DNA of 64,000 nucleotides, from assembly GCA_018806985.1 (NCBI GenBank), contig JADANN010000110.1, positions 62,001 to 126,000 on the forward strand. The letters are read 5' to 3'. Shown piece after piece: positions 42,958 through 56,500 of this stretch (positions are counted from its first letter, which is position 1; every line of letters begins with the position of its first letter). Made by a program: the position numbers and the translations under genes. The notes under the pieces are model-generated. The model ran no database searches. It saw only the letters and a program-made list of their open reading frames with translations, and was not told where the DNA came from. Source of the stretch: Angiostrongylus vasorum (taxonomy: Eukaryota > Nematoda > Chromadorea > Rhabditida > Metastrongylidae).

Positions 42958-45900
42958 TTTGAGGGAGACCGAGCGAAGGATTCGTCGCCGAAAACACACC
43001 TCCCTCAGATCCACATCGTGGTGGAGACCTGGATACGCCCTTGCAAGGTTACGTCCGGACTCCAGGGAGGACCAAGTTGCACGACCAGCAATAGGGCAGC
43101 CTCAGTACCTCGCACACTGGGTGCTCCCGTCTATAACGTCAGGCGGTGAGACGACCGGTGAGAGGCCAGAAAATCTCGGGTTAGACAGAACGTCATTGGA
43201 ACCGGATCTGACGCACGCACGCACGACACGCCATGGAGATTGCTTCTTAATATGCAGGTATAATGTCAGAAACTCTCCACAGATGCCGATCTTCGCACCC
43301 TTCTTGCAGCCGCAGATCGCATTAAATTTCACGTGATCGCATTACAAGAAACAAAAATCAAGAGGACTGACATATGCCAACTAAACAACGGGACTCTCGT
43401 GAACCGTGGAGAAAAAAGTCCCGTCACGAAATGCCGGCGGCGTAGGCTTTGTCGTCCACCCGTCCATTGTCCATCTCGTCGACTCATATGAGATCCTTTC
43501 TCTGCGCATAGCCGTCCTCCGTGTTCAACTGTCGCATCATAAGAAGATCACTATCATCAACTGCTACTCACCGACCGACGCAGCTGATGAGTACGAATTA
43601 AATGCGTTCTACTATCAGTTGGAGGAAGTCATCCGCAGTGATAAAGCATGTCATAAATTTGTTGTCGCAGACTTTAACGCCAGAATGGAAAAGGCCTACA
43701 AGAGCGAATACAGGATCGGAAATTTTGGATTAGGAGAAACAAATGAGAATAGGAACTGTCTCGTAGGACTCCTGCCAACAGCACGTCTCTTCCATGGAAA
43801 CTCGTTTTTCCAGAAGAAAGAAAAGCCGCCGCTGGACATGGGAGTCTCCCAACGGCATGACTTATGCGGAGATCGACCATATTCTGAGAAACAGAGGATG
43901 GTGCCTACTTGACACATCGGTAGTCGCGTCATTCTGTAGTGGTTCCGATCATCGCCTTTTTTGCGCGAAGTTTCGATTCAGCCACAAGCTGGAAAAGAAC
44001 TCTCTTCATCGACCACGAAGAAAAAAGTCTAGCTGTATACGACGAGAACATTCTGAACGAAGCCCTATCCAAACGTGACTGGCAGATTAAAGAAGACCCG
44101 ACCGAAGACTACGAGATGCTTGTCGAAGGACTGAAAAGCTGTGCCAAATTTGCCTCAGTTCCTCAAGCAAGAAGATCGGATCGCATCTCCGTCACTACTA
44201 AGGAGTTGCTCGAAAAGAGAAGGAAATTGAAGCTTCATCCTATTGCAACACGTTCGACATGGCGAGTAATAAATGCCAGCTGCAGAATAGCTTTGCAGGA
44301 AGATCTACAACGGTACAACCAGAAGAAACTACTGGAAGCAGCACAGAAAAGAAGCAGTCTGGAAAAATGCCGTCGGTACTTATGCGATTATAATGCTCCG
44401 CTGACAGCACTGATGAACGAAGATGGGATCGTCAAAAGCTCCCCCCATGATATGGAATTAATAGCGGAAACGTTCTACACCAACCTTTTCCGTTCCACAA
44501 TCCCCTGTTCCGGACCCTAATATCCCCGCTGGAGAAAACCACCTGGAATTCTTCCGTCAGAGGTTCGAGTTGCGATAGAAAGCATGAAAAGAGGGACAGG
44601 TCCAGGATCCGATAATATAACCGCCGAATTCCTAAGAGCTGAAGGCCACAGTTTACATGTACTTCTCGCAAATCATATGACAGCTTACCTTCAAAAGGAA
44701 AAAATCCCAGACGAGTGGAGGACGTCGCGTACGGTCAACCTGCCCAAGAAAGGAGACCGAAGGGATCTTCGTAACTATCGTCCCATATGCTTGTTGAGTG
44801 TATTCTACAAGCTCTTCACGAAGATTATCCTCTTGCGCATATCAAGGGCATTGGATGAGGCGCAACCAGTCGAGCAAGCGGGATTTCTGAAAGGATTTTG
44901 CTGCATGAACCACATCCAAACCGTGTCCAGGTTCATCGAAGTTTGTCGGGAATACCATCTGCCTCTAGTCCTAACCTTTGTCGACTGTGAAAAAGCGTTT
45001 GACAGTGGCGAAACGAATGCAATCCTATCAGCGCTCCTCGACCAAGGAGTGGACCCGTCCTACATACGAACTCTATCTGACTGTTGTAGGAACTGCACTA
45101 CGCAAATACAGCTTTTCCACCCACCTCTTACCATACCCATAGAAAAAAGGGGTTAGACAGGACGACACAATATCGCCAAAGCTGTTCAGTGCCGCAGTGC
45201 AGTGGATAAGGAGGTCACTCGATTGGTATGAGAGGGGTATACGTAATGATGGAAAATTCCTATCAAACCTTCGCTTTGCCGACGACATTGTCATCTTCTC
45301 AAGAAGTACTAGCGAAGCAGAGATGATGATCAACGTGCTCAACGAAGCGGGGAAAAGATTGGACTTCGCTTAATTTGAAAGAAGACCCAGTTCATGAAAA
45401 ACCCATGGTGCAAAGGTGAAAAAATTGAATTGGATGGCTCTCTCATTGCAGAGACCACCTCGTACGTATACCTTGGGCGACCAATGAACATAGAAAACAA
45501 CATGAAGGAGGTAATAGATAGAAGGAGAGCAGCTTGGGCCGCATTCGGGCCTCTCAAAGAAGCCACCGACCAACTGAAGGACACGAAAATCCGCGCTCAT
45601 CTCTTCTATTCTACGGTCCTCCCAGCGCTCTGTTATGCTGCGGAGACGTGGGTTGATACTTTAACTACGTCAAGAATGCTTCGCACTACTCACAGAGCGC
45701 TTGGTCAATATTTAGCCGGAATGCGAAGCTCTGACCTTCGAAATCTGTCACATCACAAGGAGATTATACATCGATAGCGAAACGTAGATCATATAATGAG
45801 AAGAACGGACGACAGATGGACGAAAAGAACAGTAGAGTGGACTCCAAGAGAATGCAAACGTCCCCCAGGACGACCACCTACACGTTGGGCGGACGTGTTC

Positions 45901-46102
45901 GTAAACAAAGTTATTCAGTTGTACGCGCATCTGCAGTTGTTTTACAGACCACGGTACGAGACTCGCAAGCGTTCCCATGCTCGAGCAAGACCACCACCAT
46001 GGACTACGATTGCGAGAGAAGGGAACGAATGGCATATGTGCTGGGGGTCCGCACAGCTCGTGAAGACGGACCGTCCATGTAAGTAAGTAAGTAAGTAGGT
46101 AT
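42958..46102 (+). mobile_element. RTE-type non-LTR retrotransposon, copy 2 (better preserved)
   Basis: Same element as 7015-10105. The endonuclease part ([48 protein letters not shown] block) is complete here and includes about 60 bases missing from copy 1. The reverse transcriptase part keeps a long frame at 44584-45156 ([32 protein letters not shown]) and then FADDIVIFS at about 45280-45300 in another frame. It ends in a GTAA/TAAG tandem repeat at 46078-46098, a usual kind of RTE tail. Single-base homopolymer indels break the frame several times (for example near 43822, 44022, 44502 and 45145). Confidence 0.94.
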
Positions 46103-46555
46103 CCTACGAAACTGCCTGATGAGGTCAGGTCACCTCAGCGTGGCTAGAGTCCAGTATAAAAAAGCAGTGCAGAATGACATTATTTCATTCGTTCCAAGCT
46201 CTACTCTACTCAATTCGACTCGATGTGATGGCGACGAAGACCTATTTTACAAGAAGAAGCAACTGATATGTACGCTTGACTCGGATAACCGCGGCTGTGA
46301 AAAAGGCGAAACCTCCGAAACGTTAGCCATCCAGAAAATGAAGATTTGTAGCAATCTCAGGTAAGCTTACGATTAAACCAGGCCATTGATTATTCATGTC
46401 AAGGTTTAGTGAAAGTCGGAATTAAAGTTTGCAGTGAGAGTATTTAATACCTAACACTAGAGATGTGTTGTGTACTACGTAAGTGTTTCGGTGCAAAGTA
46501 GATGACCTGCATTGTCTTATGATAACATGAATAACCTCAGTCTATGTAAATATCT
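46103..46555. other. Stretch without supported features
   Basis: DNA between the tail of RTE copy 2 and SINE A3. An 81-codon frame at 46119 has an AG/GTAAG-like end but no matching partner exon, so I do not call it. Confidence 0.4.
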
Positions 46556-46832
46556 ACAGAACGCGTGTAGCGCAGTGGTCCGAGGCACCCTGCAGTACAC
46601 GTGGGATAGATCCCCTGCGCCCTAGGCTCACCAAGCCTTCCATCCTTCTGTGGCGACAAATTGGGACTTTTCTTAGAGGATGACAGCTACAGTTCGATAC
46701 ATTGTTAGGCCACCGTGGGTCATTGTAAAGGACAAACATGCATTCAATCACCTCCAAACGATGCGTAATGAAGTCGAATGCATAGCGCATCCCTCATGGA
46801 TTGGTTAACATCGAAAGCTTTATCCTTTTCAT
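46556..46832 (+). mobile_element. SINE, family A (copy A3)
   Basis: It has GCGTGTAGCGCAGTGGTCCG at the head. The 3' part reads ATTCAATCACCTCCAAACG, GCGCATCCCTCATGGATTGG and GAAAGCTTTATCC. Confidence 0.75.
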
Positions 46833-46874
46833 TTAAATGTCTATGGAACGATACTACAGTTTTTATTCCAGGTA

Positions 46875-47040
46875 ATCTTAGGCCTCTGTTGGTGCAATGG
46901 GTAGCACGTGAACCCCGAAAAGGGTAATCGTAGATTTGACGGCACGTGAAGTTCCGAGTTTTGTTCATGTCTTAGCATCATTGTGGCTGTATTTCACATC
47001 ACATCCTGGCACTGAAAACATTAACAGTAAATGAAAGGTG
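46875..47040 (+). mobile_element. SINE, family B (copy B9, diverged)
   Basis: It has GTAGCACGTGAACCCCGAAAAG, GTTCCGAGTTTTGTTCATG and TGGCTGTATTTCACATCACATCC. The A-box region is altered to TTGGTGCAATGGGTAGC, which is also tRNA-like. Confidence 0.6.
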
Positions 47041-47989
47041 GGCATTACTGTCTCAGTTTCATTCGTTAGTTTCAACTTGACTATTCTGAGTAATTAAGTA
47101 GCGAAGCTTCCTCTTATACTTTAAGCGTTTTATAGTGTTTTGCTGGGTTAGCATCTACACGTGAGACATCTGTTTATTCTCATAACGTATTATTGTTGTG
47201 CAAATTGAAATTTTGTGGCACGGCTAAGGACAACCAGTCGTTCAATACGATTCCAAAGTGGCAACTGTGGTTGGTCGGAGAGCAAATTTTCAGACACAAA
47301 TCTTTTTTTAATACATGTTACCAAATCTAGGACCCTAATGGATTTTAGGCGTGGTTGGCTTGCTTTGGCGAAGTCAAACTATCAACCATTCATGTACACT
47401 TATGTGGCATCTTAACCATTGGGCTTCCTGCACACAAGTGAACATTATGAAGCATAATAGGCTTCCATCATTAAAGGATTGTAGGGAAAGCTATCTTTTG
47501 TTTGGAGCAATCGTTAGGATTTTTGGAGAAACAAAATAATAGTTATAAATTTCGTCATATTATTCTGTTCAACTGTCCTGACATTTTAAGGAATGAATTT
47601 AGTCGACACTTTTGAGTCAGTAAAACTCCACGTTCTCTTTATATAAAATACCAAAGGCATCTAAAGTTACAACACCCTTAGCTTTTCCAGGTATCATATT
47701 CCGCAATGGATTTGACTGAAGGCGACTACAAGAACTTTTTGGTTCTCTGTTTTTAGCAGTGGTAATTTAGCCTATTTGAGCGAGCGGAATATCCCACAAA
47801 AATGCATCTGAAATTACCATATAAGGCTTCAGGTTCCTTGAACGTCTAATATTTTATTTTCTTGTGAGCAAAAATTAGTTTAAAGAACACAACTTTTCAT
47901 CACAACCCCCTTTACGTGTTTTTGCTTCATGTTGGTGTCAGGAAAAAGCACATGGCAAAAATCATTTTACATCATTGCTTAACCACTCA
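47041..47989. other. Stretch without supported features
   Basis: Short open frames at 47215-47539 lack splice context and conserved motifs. I see no repeat shared with the rest of the window. Confidence 0.45.
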
Positions 47990-48200
47990 GGCAGGGGTGG
48001 CGCAGTAGTAGAGATCCAATTTAGTGCTCATGATCTCTTGGTCGGTCTCGCGAAGTCAGTCAACTCTCCCGTTCTTTTGGGGGCGGGAAATTGATAACAG
48101 ACTTGTTACGAAAGTTCCCTTCCGATCCATAAAGGACAGCGAGCGTCTCTGATGATCACCTAGGAAAGCCTTAGCACGTCTGTCACAAAGTTTAGGAAGA
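47990..48200 (+). mobile_element. Degenerate SINE, family A (copy A7)
   Basis: It starts GGCAGGGGTGGCGCAGTAGTAG and contains GGGCGGGAAATTGATAACAGAC, matching the head and body of family A. The 3' part is not recognisable. Confidence 0.5.
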
Positions 48201-51200
48201 ATTTACTTGATCGCTATTCATCAGCACAAACGAAGAAGAGAAAATTCTCAAACGGTAATGAAGTGCACACAGAGAGATATGAAGATTTTTGTGAATGACG
48301 GATATGAACGGATGAATCAAGGGGAAGAACTGCTGAGATAGGCACAGTATGTTATGTTGGATCGTGTAAGAAAAGTAGCCATTTCTTGGTAATCGCTGAT
48401 TGGTCTGTTGAGTTCCTAGTTGCAGCTTAAAAGTGTTCCATATAATGATCGGTACTCATGCGCACATCTTCGACGTTCGTTGTGATTGGTGTTTCTGTCG
48501 AGTTCGAACTCGACCGTCACCCTGTTCCAGCGATCGTTCATTTGCGTGTAGCTCAATTTGTCGGTCGGGGGTCTGTTTGTTAACGCGTCAAAGAAGCGTC
48601 GAATGGTTTTGCTTTGTGAGCTCTTGTGCGTTATGCCGACGCACTATATAGCGTCGTCTGGTGCGACTTTTTCGTTCCATATGCGTGGCTTCCGGCCTCG
48701 GCCACATGTCTCGCATTTGTATTCAGTTATTATTAGGCATATGTGCTAACGGCAAGCATGACACAGAGAGAAGCCGAACCGTGCACCGTCTTTATCGTGC
48801 CGTTATCGGCTTCATTCAACGAGTGTTCTATGTTGTGTTTCAAGCATTTGTTTCTGATTTCGTGGTGCAGTCATTCTCTGTTTCTTTCTTCTTTAAAAAT
48901 CGTTCTTGTCATATCAGTTTTGCCATCAATTTGTTTCATGAGAACTACGACTTTATGCAAAGATGCGTCAATGGTAGAAGAAAATTTGATGAATCAGCAC
49001 TTTTTACAAAAACGCCTTTTTTATATGATAAGGATCTCCTGCTCTCAACGATTGCTCTGTTTCTTTCTTTATCTGGTAAATTTCATTTTACCCCAATGAG
49101 TTTAGTCTTTATAATTAACGATAATCTAGAAACCTCTGAAAATTCTATAGCGAAATATAGTTCACCGGAAATGGCTAACTTCGGAACCAGGTTTAATCTT
49201 CCTTACGTTCTTCGATTATTTCGATTTGAATGTTAGAATAACTTTGGAACACCCAACCAGGCCGTTCATGTGATTGCCTTTCTGGTCTGTTCTATCTCTT
49301 CAACCTGTAGCACCGGTTTCCTCTTGTCATCATTTTCAACGCTTTGATTAAGATCCTAAACGACATCCGCCCTATTAGACGAAATGTGCAAGCATCTCTA
49401 AGCTGCATAGCGTTTTTTCTTGTTTATAATCCCGTGTTGTGAACCACATCTGCATTTGATTAACAGGAAAAACGTTAAGCTTATGTCGAATCATTGTCGT
49501 CATTAAGTGCTCACTCTAGTATTACAGAAACAGCTTACAATGTATTTTATTACATTGATCATCTTCTCAATTTAACAGAGAGCAAAAAACACAAGTGACT
49601 CCTAACAGCTTCTGTTTCTTCGATTTCGTTTCGAGTTGGCAACGAAGTTAACATTAAACGAACTTTCCCATCTCTATGAAATCATTTGGAAGATCTAGGC
49701 CAATCACTCGTGCATTTGAATTTCCAAAATCTAAACAATCAACAATAGCAGGCTTTAATGAATGCATACATGAGTAATTTGGGTAACAATAATTGCAAGC
49801 TGAAATATTTATCTATATACTCCTAGTTATTCTCCATTTGCAATCTTATACTCTTATCTCACTGGTACGAACATCCAGAAACCCCTCAATGGCGGTAAGA
49901 GCTTCGGTGAGATTAACTGAAACCTGAGACGACTGGCTGGCTGGTCTGCTCTGCTGATATCGTCAATTAAACTTCATCACAATTTATTCCAAATGGCCTC
50001 ATCGTAGTGTTATTCGATTAAACTCTTTTTTCTAACGGCTATAGAAAACATATCTAATGACATCTTTTTGGAATTTGAGAGCGTCGTTCGTTCTGGAGTC
50101 TCTCTCATCACAGGTGTTGCTCGCTCACGAAAAAGAAAAATCAGTGAAAACGATTTCCTATCGTCATTTGCGAAGATTAGTTACAATCACCCTATCAATC
50201 TTAGCTACATATTTCCTCAACCACATTATCTAGCCATTTGCTGATCTTCATGTAGGACTATTTCAAACGAAATTATTAGTGTGCCAGATTTCACTCTGTT
50301 AAACGTGAACAATGAAGATATTCACAAGTAGTATGTCGAATAAAACTCCGTTATTGCATATTGTTGATATCATAGCCTCATTAAAAGTTCTTCATCACTA
50401 AGAGAATAGCTTAAATGCTTAATGCTGTCCTAGTGTTTTTTAGAAATGATAACGAATGTCGTTGTCTATTCCGAATACTTTTTTGTTTTGCACTATGAAT
50501 TTTTAGCCTACTGTAACAGTTATTTTGTGCATCTGAGTATAAATATATATGTGTGTATATATGCATCCATTGTAGTCAAATTGTTATTGCTTTTTACAGC
50601 TTAGGCGTGTCGTAGTCATCATGATGCGTGATGTGCTCGTGTAATCAGGACGTTCAAGTGATTACGGTAGCAGCTGAAGTTTCACGTTATGGATCGAAAC
50701 TGGAAGTCTAATGATGAATGCTTATGATTTTCTAAGTCCGACTAGACTACGGTACTTATCACGCTATTTCGTAAGTTCATAAAGGCGGAGTTTACTGTGA
50801 AAAAATGAAAGAAAAAAGGAATTGAGAGAATAAAACGCGCAGACGGAAAGCGCAACAGGGCCGCGAGCGTGGTTCGCGCGACCTGTTTTAGACTCGTTCC
50901 ATCTATACCTATTACTAAGATTATCGATCCAATTTATTACTATCGATTGATGATAACAATCAATGGGTTTCGTTCTGCTCAGCTTTGTTGTTACTTTTTT
51001 TGTTACCCTATAACTTTAAATGCCACACAGTAAATGATCTATACTATGTCGGTAACCATCACTGCAATGTCATCACCGCGTCGAATTTGGAGGGAAAAAT
51101 GGTATTCTTCCCTTTACATTCATACTCCATTTAAGCATTGATTTTTGCCTTGTAAGGATTCTCCAACTTTACGAATAAGAAGCAATGAATTATGGATTCG

Positions 51201-52070
51201 CTTAACACCAGTTTTCTCTACGTTCACTACGTCCAGGGTATTATCGAATTAACTCGTTGAATTCAATGTTTGGTTTCACTTCACAGAGTGTCTTTGTGAA
51301 AAAGGATATTTCTAAAATAAGAAGAGAGAAACAAATTGATTCTGCGTTTTTTATTAGTGAGAATATTTCGACTCGTAAATCTCTTCATGAATATTTGTGA
51401 TATCAGCAACTATTGTCAAGCCATTAATTATCCATGGTGAAGAATATTAGTTTAAGAGTCAACGATTCAGACGAACATCATTCATTTCAGCACCTAACAT
51501 TAAGTTACTAGTATTTTTGGTACCATGATTCCTTCTCAAAGTACTTGACAACTTAATGAAGAATTCTTTCCATAATAACGCATGTTGTTTTTTGTCGTCT
51601 TTGTATCTCGCGCTATAAAATGTTCTTAATATATTCTTAATATATCTCCCTGTTTTATATTGTACGAAAATGCAGAAGTAAGTGAGTAATAGTGTTAGAA
51701 AGAATTTCGATATTCCTCTAGTAGCACGTGAAAGTCGAGCGTGTCGAGTCCGCAACTCGTCAATTTGTTACGAGTAACGGCCGGTGGTGCCACTGTGACG
51801 AACTGTCAACGCCGACTGGCACAATCTGAAGATTTATCGCCGTTGAGCAACTCTCTGTCTGTTTTCTCTATTTTTCCTTCAAACTACATCATACTTTTTT
51901 CACCACCACTCTTTCGTTTTCTACTGATGATCTCGTTGACGACCGTACTTTCATGTTTCTTTTTTTCTATGCAGGATCATCACACAAATCATAGCAGAAC
52001 GTCCAACGAATCCGTCGAAATGGTTACATATATCATTATCACTATTGAAAATGGTTGACGTTTTACTTAC
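48201..52070. other. Long upstream region of the receptor gene, no supported gene
   Basis: A 191-codon frame at 48661-49236 is the longest but has weak protein character and an overlapping rival frame. A GC-rich patch near 50840-50890 (GCGCAGACGG, GGGCCGCGAGCGTGGTTCGC) stands out from the AT-rich surroundings and could be promoter-like; that is only a composition argument. Otherwise I see nothing. Confidence 0.4.
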
Positions 52071-52394
52071 TTCTTTTGTCATAACCGTACGTATTAATTC
52101 GATAAGTACTTCTTTTGGTGTGACAGTAACAAAAATGTGTTGCTGTGTAGAGATTTCTAAAAAGAACTTCGCAATGCATTCATTTAACAAGTAATACGAA
52201 CAGGTACAGTCAACTGTAGTGATGTATTCTGAATTCGGGAACTTGCACTGACTTACAAATAGCATGAAAGAAGCGTTTATAGTTTCTTTCGCAACCCTTA
52301 GTCCTATTGTTTTATACAATTTCACATCTACCAATTCTTGTATTGCAACACATTTACGATCTGGAGGTATATCTGTCGAAACGTTAGTCACCAT
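52071..52394 (-). CDS. Candidate first exon of an unrecognised minus-strand gene
   Basis: It starts at ATG 52394, 18 bases after a TATTTAG acceptor that would suit trans-splicing. It stays open for 108 codons and ends at a consensus donor (GAA|GTAAGT) in phase 0. The peptide begins MVTNVSTDIPPDRKCVAIQE and ends with HIFVTVTPKEVLIELIRTVM. The latter has the spacing of a ubiquitin-like or RA-type fold, but this is only a resemblance. A second consensus donor at 52256 suggests an alternative form. I found no second exon with matching phase. It lies head to head with the receptor gene. Confidence 0.35.
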
Positions 52395-53490
52395 TTATGT
52401 TTTCATCCAGTGCTAAATATAAATCTGAAATGGAACTCTCAATAAGGAATCATAGAGTAATGAATACGTAGCTCGTTGAGGCTGACCCTTGAAAGATTCC
52501 TCCATGAAATCGTTCTAGGAGAAGTTGAATCGAGATCCTTTGTTTGAAACACCTTTCATGACTTAGATTATCTTCAGAAAGAGCAGAACTCTTGAGAAAG
52601 TTCTTCAGTTAACGTGTGCTAGTTGAGTGAAGTGATGGAAATCTATATGACTACTTATGAGAAAAAATGTGATTATCCTTATTTTTTACCTTAACATGAT
52701 GAATTAGAAGACTAATTGATTACCGGTGGTTTTTATGTTAAACAAAATCATTGTCGTGAGTTTTAGTATCAGTGTGTACCCGTATGAGAAATAATTACAG
52801 CTCTTAACTTGAAACAGACCCAACTCAAGTCGTATAAAAAGTTTGTTGACTCGGGTAATACTTGGTATAATCTAGACCTCACCATTAGGTAGAACTACTT
52901 GGCTTTCGGAATAGCCAATGAATCGTTTTTCCCTTCACGTTGATTTTCTCATCGAGGCTCGTATTTCAAACATCAAACGATTAAAGAAGAGCGATTTCGT
53001 CCAGATGGAGAGAATTGATCTGCATGAATTGCGTCGTTGATAGTGGCAACTACCGACCGCACTTGCGTGAAAAGTCCTCACGCACATGAATTCCTAAAAT
53101 CTCCAAACTTCACTAATACTCAGAAGATTTTCTGTGCTCCTGTTAAGTTCTAGAATCATTAAGTAACTAAGTCATCGGAAAACTATCGGGCCTTCATCGA
53201 AATTTCATAACCGCTGCGTATGTCTTAGAGGAGAAATGTTTGGGAAAAATCCAAAGCGACCATTGTAATTTTCGACACTTTGCAAATAGCTCGTTAACTT
53301 TAGGATTAAAATGGAATTTGTTCTCGTTTAGTCGGCTAATAACCTCTTAAACTCTATTGTTTCCCGAACACTGATGAAGAGCTGTGAACTGTGGTATTTT
53401 ATCAGCCCAATCTATAAAGTATTGAATCGAACGATTATTTTCGTGTCTACAAATCTAATACGGTATTTTAATACTACTTCCTACCTCTTC

Positions 53491-53500
53491 AATCTTCCAG
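53491..53500 (+). promoter_or_regulatory. Possible spliced-leader trans-splice acceptor of the receptor gene
   Basis: AATCTTCCAG ends 29 bases before the ATG at 53530. A pyrimidine-rich AG acceptor this close to a start codon, with no upstream coding exon seen, is the usual position of an SL1 trans-splice site in nematodes. An ordinary 5' UTR intron is the alternative. Confidence 0.5.
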
Positions 53501-53529
53501 ATTATGCCACTAATTGACGCTCGATAGCA

Positions 53530-56500
53530 ATGAATATTTCACTACTAGTGTTGCTCGCATCTGTCATATTATTCACTGATGGCTTAGAGCAATACTATTC
53601 CAGAGGTATGTTCAAATTTTTCACTTACAATTGCCACCAATAGAATTTTTTTCTTCTTAATGAAGCATAAGTATTGAACATTAGATCTATCTATGGTGTG
53701 TTTTCACACGTTCTATGTGGTATCGTCTTTAGTGCTCACTCTCCGTTTCTTAATGACAATGCGTATGATCATTGTGAATGTTTGTGATGGGACGTATGTG
53801 GCGCATTCATTAGAGGTGCCCTCTAATGTACGCAGGATGTTTGGCTCAATCCCGTGACGTGGTGTAAACGACAATCGATCCATCACTCTAGTGCTGACGA
53901 CAAATTGACTTATTTTGGAGCATAAAAGCGCTGATTTGACACATCGCTAGACCTTTACAAACCATCCTTGATTTGGTCAAATTTGCATTCAATCACCTCT
54001 ATTATGCCATCAATGAAGTTGAATGCATGACACATTCATGACGGGGTGATCAACGCCATATCCTTAATATTACTGCTAGTCGATTTCTGTATGCTTTCAT
54101 TCTTGTGATTTCTTTCCTTAAACGATCGTACTGAAAGTCTAACTCATTAGTGACCGCTCTAGTTAGATTTAATTGTAAAAGAAACTGAAGTCTCCACTGG
54201 AAGGGTAGTATAGGGCACCGAACAATAACGGATGGCGAAAATTCTGATAAAAAACCTGCGTTTCTCTTACCGTAATGATATTCATGAGACCGCTGAACAG
54301 TTTTGTACGAGTATTTCGTAATCCAAAGGATGTTGGCATTACTGCTTAACAACGTCGTAGGATCTCGTATTTTGTAATTCGTAAGACGTCAGCACTACTG
54401 CTACACACTTTCGTGCGAATATTTCGTAACACATCGCAAAGAATGTCGTAACGTGTGACGTTTTTGTGATTGACTGTTAGTTACTTCGTGCCATATGACA
54501 TCGTGCCGACCTTCGCAATAGTGAAAGCAGAAGCGGTAAGTAGACGAACAAAAAACTCACTAACATCGTTGCGTCCCTGCTGTATGAACTTTACAACAGA
54601 GAAGTAGAATTTTTGCATAGAAGACAATGCAATAGCATCGAACAGCTATTGGTTTTCTTTTTAGAGATTAATTTTTGGAAAAAATGCGAAGCCTAGGTAA
54701 ACAATGATGAATTGAGTGACTTCTTATATGCAATACGGTTTTGACTATTTATCACATAATCTGGTTAGTTTGTTACTCACTTTCAATTTTATGCCAGGGA
54801 GCATCTCAGTGCGAGACCATCTACCTAATCTTGGCCCTGTACCTTTTGTACCTGTGTGTATATCTACTTTGTACCTTGTATACCTTTATATCTTTAAATT
54901 TATCCTTAGCTCCGTTTCTAGATTTATGGAGGTTGTTTTTATCAAGTCGTGGTCTTCTTGGAAAGGAAAGACAGAGAGAAAAGCCTGAAACAGGCATATT
55001 AAAATAGCACGATTAAGTGAAACCATTACAAAACTCTCTGAAAGAACATTTATTTAGATGGAATACCCCGATTCAAAACATTCGAGCGGCTCAATCATGA
55101 GGTTTTTCTCGGCGATAAGGTTCGTGAAAAGGGTTTTAGCCACTTCAACTTTGTTCTTATAATTGCTTGTCATCATTCTAACAAAAAACTAGAGGCGACT
55201 TTGCATTCTTCTTGTACGGTGGCCGCCATCAATCAAAACGACTTCGTTGCTCGACCGCTCCTCTTCGCACCTAAACACGTTCTCATTTTGATGAGAATTG
55301 GACAAAAACTTGTAAAAAATCTCCCCAAAGTTGTGATAACTGGTGATAGGTGTTAGTTGAATTCCAGAGTTAACTAAAGACATCTAATGAGTTCTGACTC
55401 ACATTGAACTCTTAACATTAAGTATTACTGCGTAGTTAGTTGGTGTAGTATTCTTTTGCGATACAGTTATGTGATGTGAAGAATGTTAGAGATCATCTAC
55501 CAATACCTCAAACAAAAAGAGAGTGGCAAATAGCAATTGAGGTCTTCATGGAGTACGTTTTGTTAAGCAGCGCTTAATCAGGAGATAGAGATCTTTGTTT
55601 TAACACTTGTTTTCCACTAATGTGTTGAATACGTGTGTCCCATCAGGTGAAGAAACGTAATCAGTGGAGTTAATATCAGTAACGGATTTACGATAAGTGG
55701 AAGAAAACACAGACAAACTCGATTTCGAGCGGAAATTGTTTGTATCGACTTATTGCAATATACTTAGCTGCCGTTGGTTTCTTCCACAGAATCCTAGAAT
55801 ATCCGATCAACGCTCACCTGCTGTATCACATACATCGCTCTCAAACTACTGATTAGAGAGCAGAATTAGTCCGTAGATGTCATTCATACTCTTCACTAGG
55901 CACTCTGTGTGGCCTGCTTCTAATCATTTTGAAAGAATCCTTTTCTTGAATGGGTACGGCTTCAATTGCTTAATTCTTTAGGTAAAATTGACATGCTTGG
56001 CAATGTCAAAGTCCCCTTTGGAAGTGAAGTGGTACCGAAATGGTGAACTTCTGAATAAAGAAGCTTTCGGTCATCGCTTTCGTGAGAACAAGAAGCATAT
56101 GACGCTGGACATTAAAGCCGTTGAAGTCTCTGATCAGGTTTGGGTACTGAATACCGTTTACGTTTTGCATACAATTCTCTCTTTATACATAGTGAATAAT
56201 TGTAGGGAATGTGGACTTGCAGAGTAAGCAATCATCTCGGTAAAGTGGACCGAAATTTTACAGTAGAAATAATAGGCAAGTCAGCATGGTTTGAGCCGTA
56301 ATATGGCATGATATTACCTCTCAGCTGGAGCGAGATTCATCATGTAGATGGCTAGGAACCGTTTAATAGACGTGATGGAATTATGCGATGCCGTTATGCA
56401 AAAGTAATGGAGTCACATAATGACGTTAGATCTTCGAGCTAGGTCATTGTGAATGTCGCTCCTTGTTCACTTCCCTCACTTTTTCTCTTTCTAGAAGTTT

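Noticed and set aside
46119..46364. An 81-codon frame ending at a GTAAG-like site
   Set aside because: It lies right behind the RTE tail with no partner exon and no recognisable sequence.
48661..49236. A 191-codon plus-strand frame in the receptor upstream region
   Set aside because: It overlaps a rival 118-codon frame, and its peptide is rich in Phe/Ser/Cys as expected from T-rich DNA. No splice sites or motifs support it.
54050..54352. A 100-codon minus-strand frame
   Set aside because: It ends inside SINE A4 and shows no splice signals or conserved motif.
55189..55383. A 64-codon antisense frame in the receptor intron
   Set aside because: The peptide looks fairly good (ending EVVLIDGGHRTRRMQSRL), but there is no splice partner or second evidence, so I left it out of the gene list.
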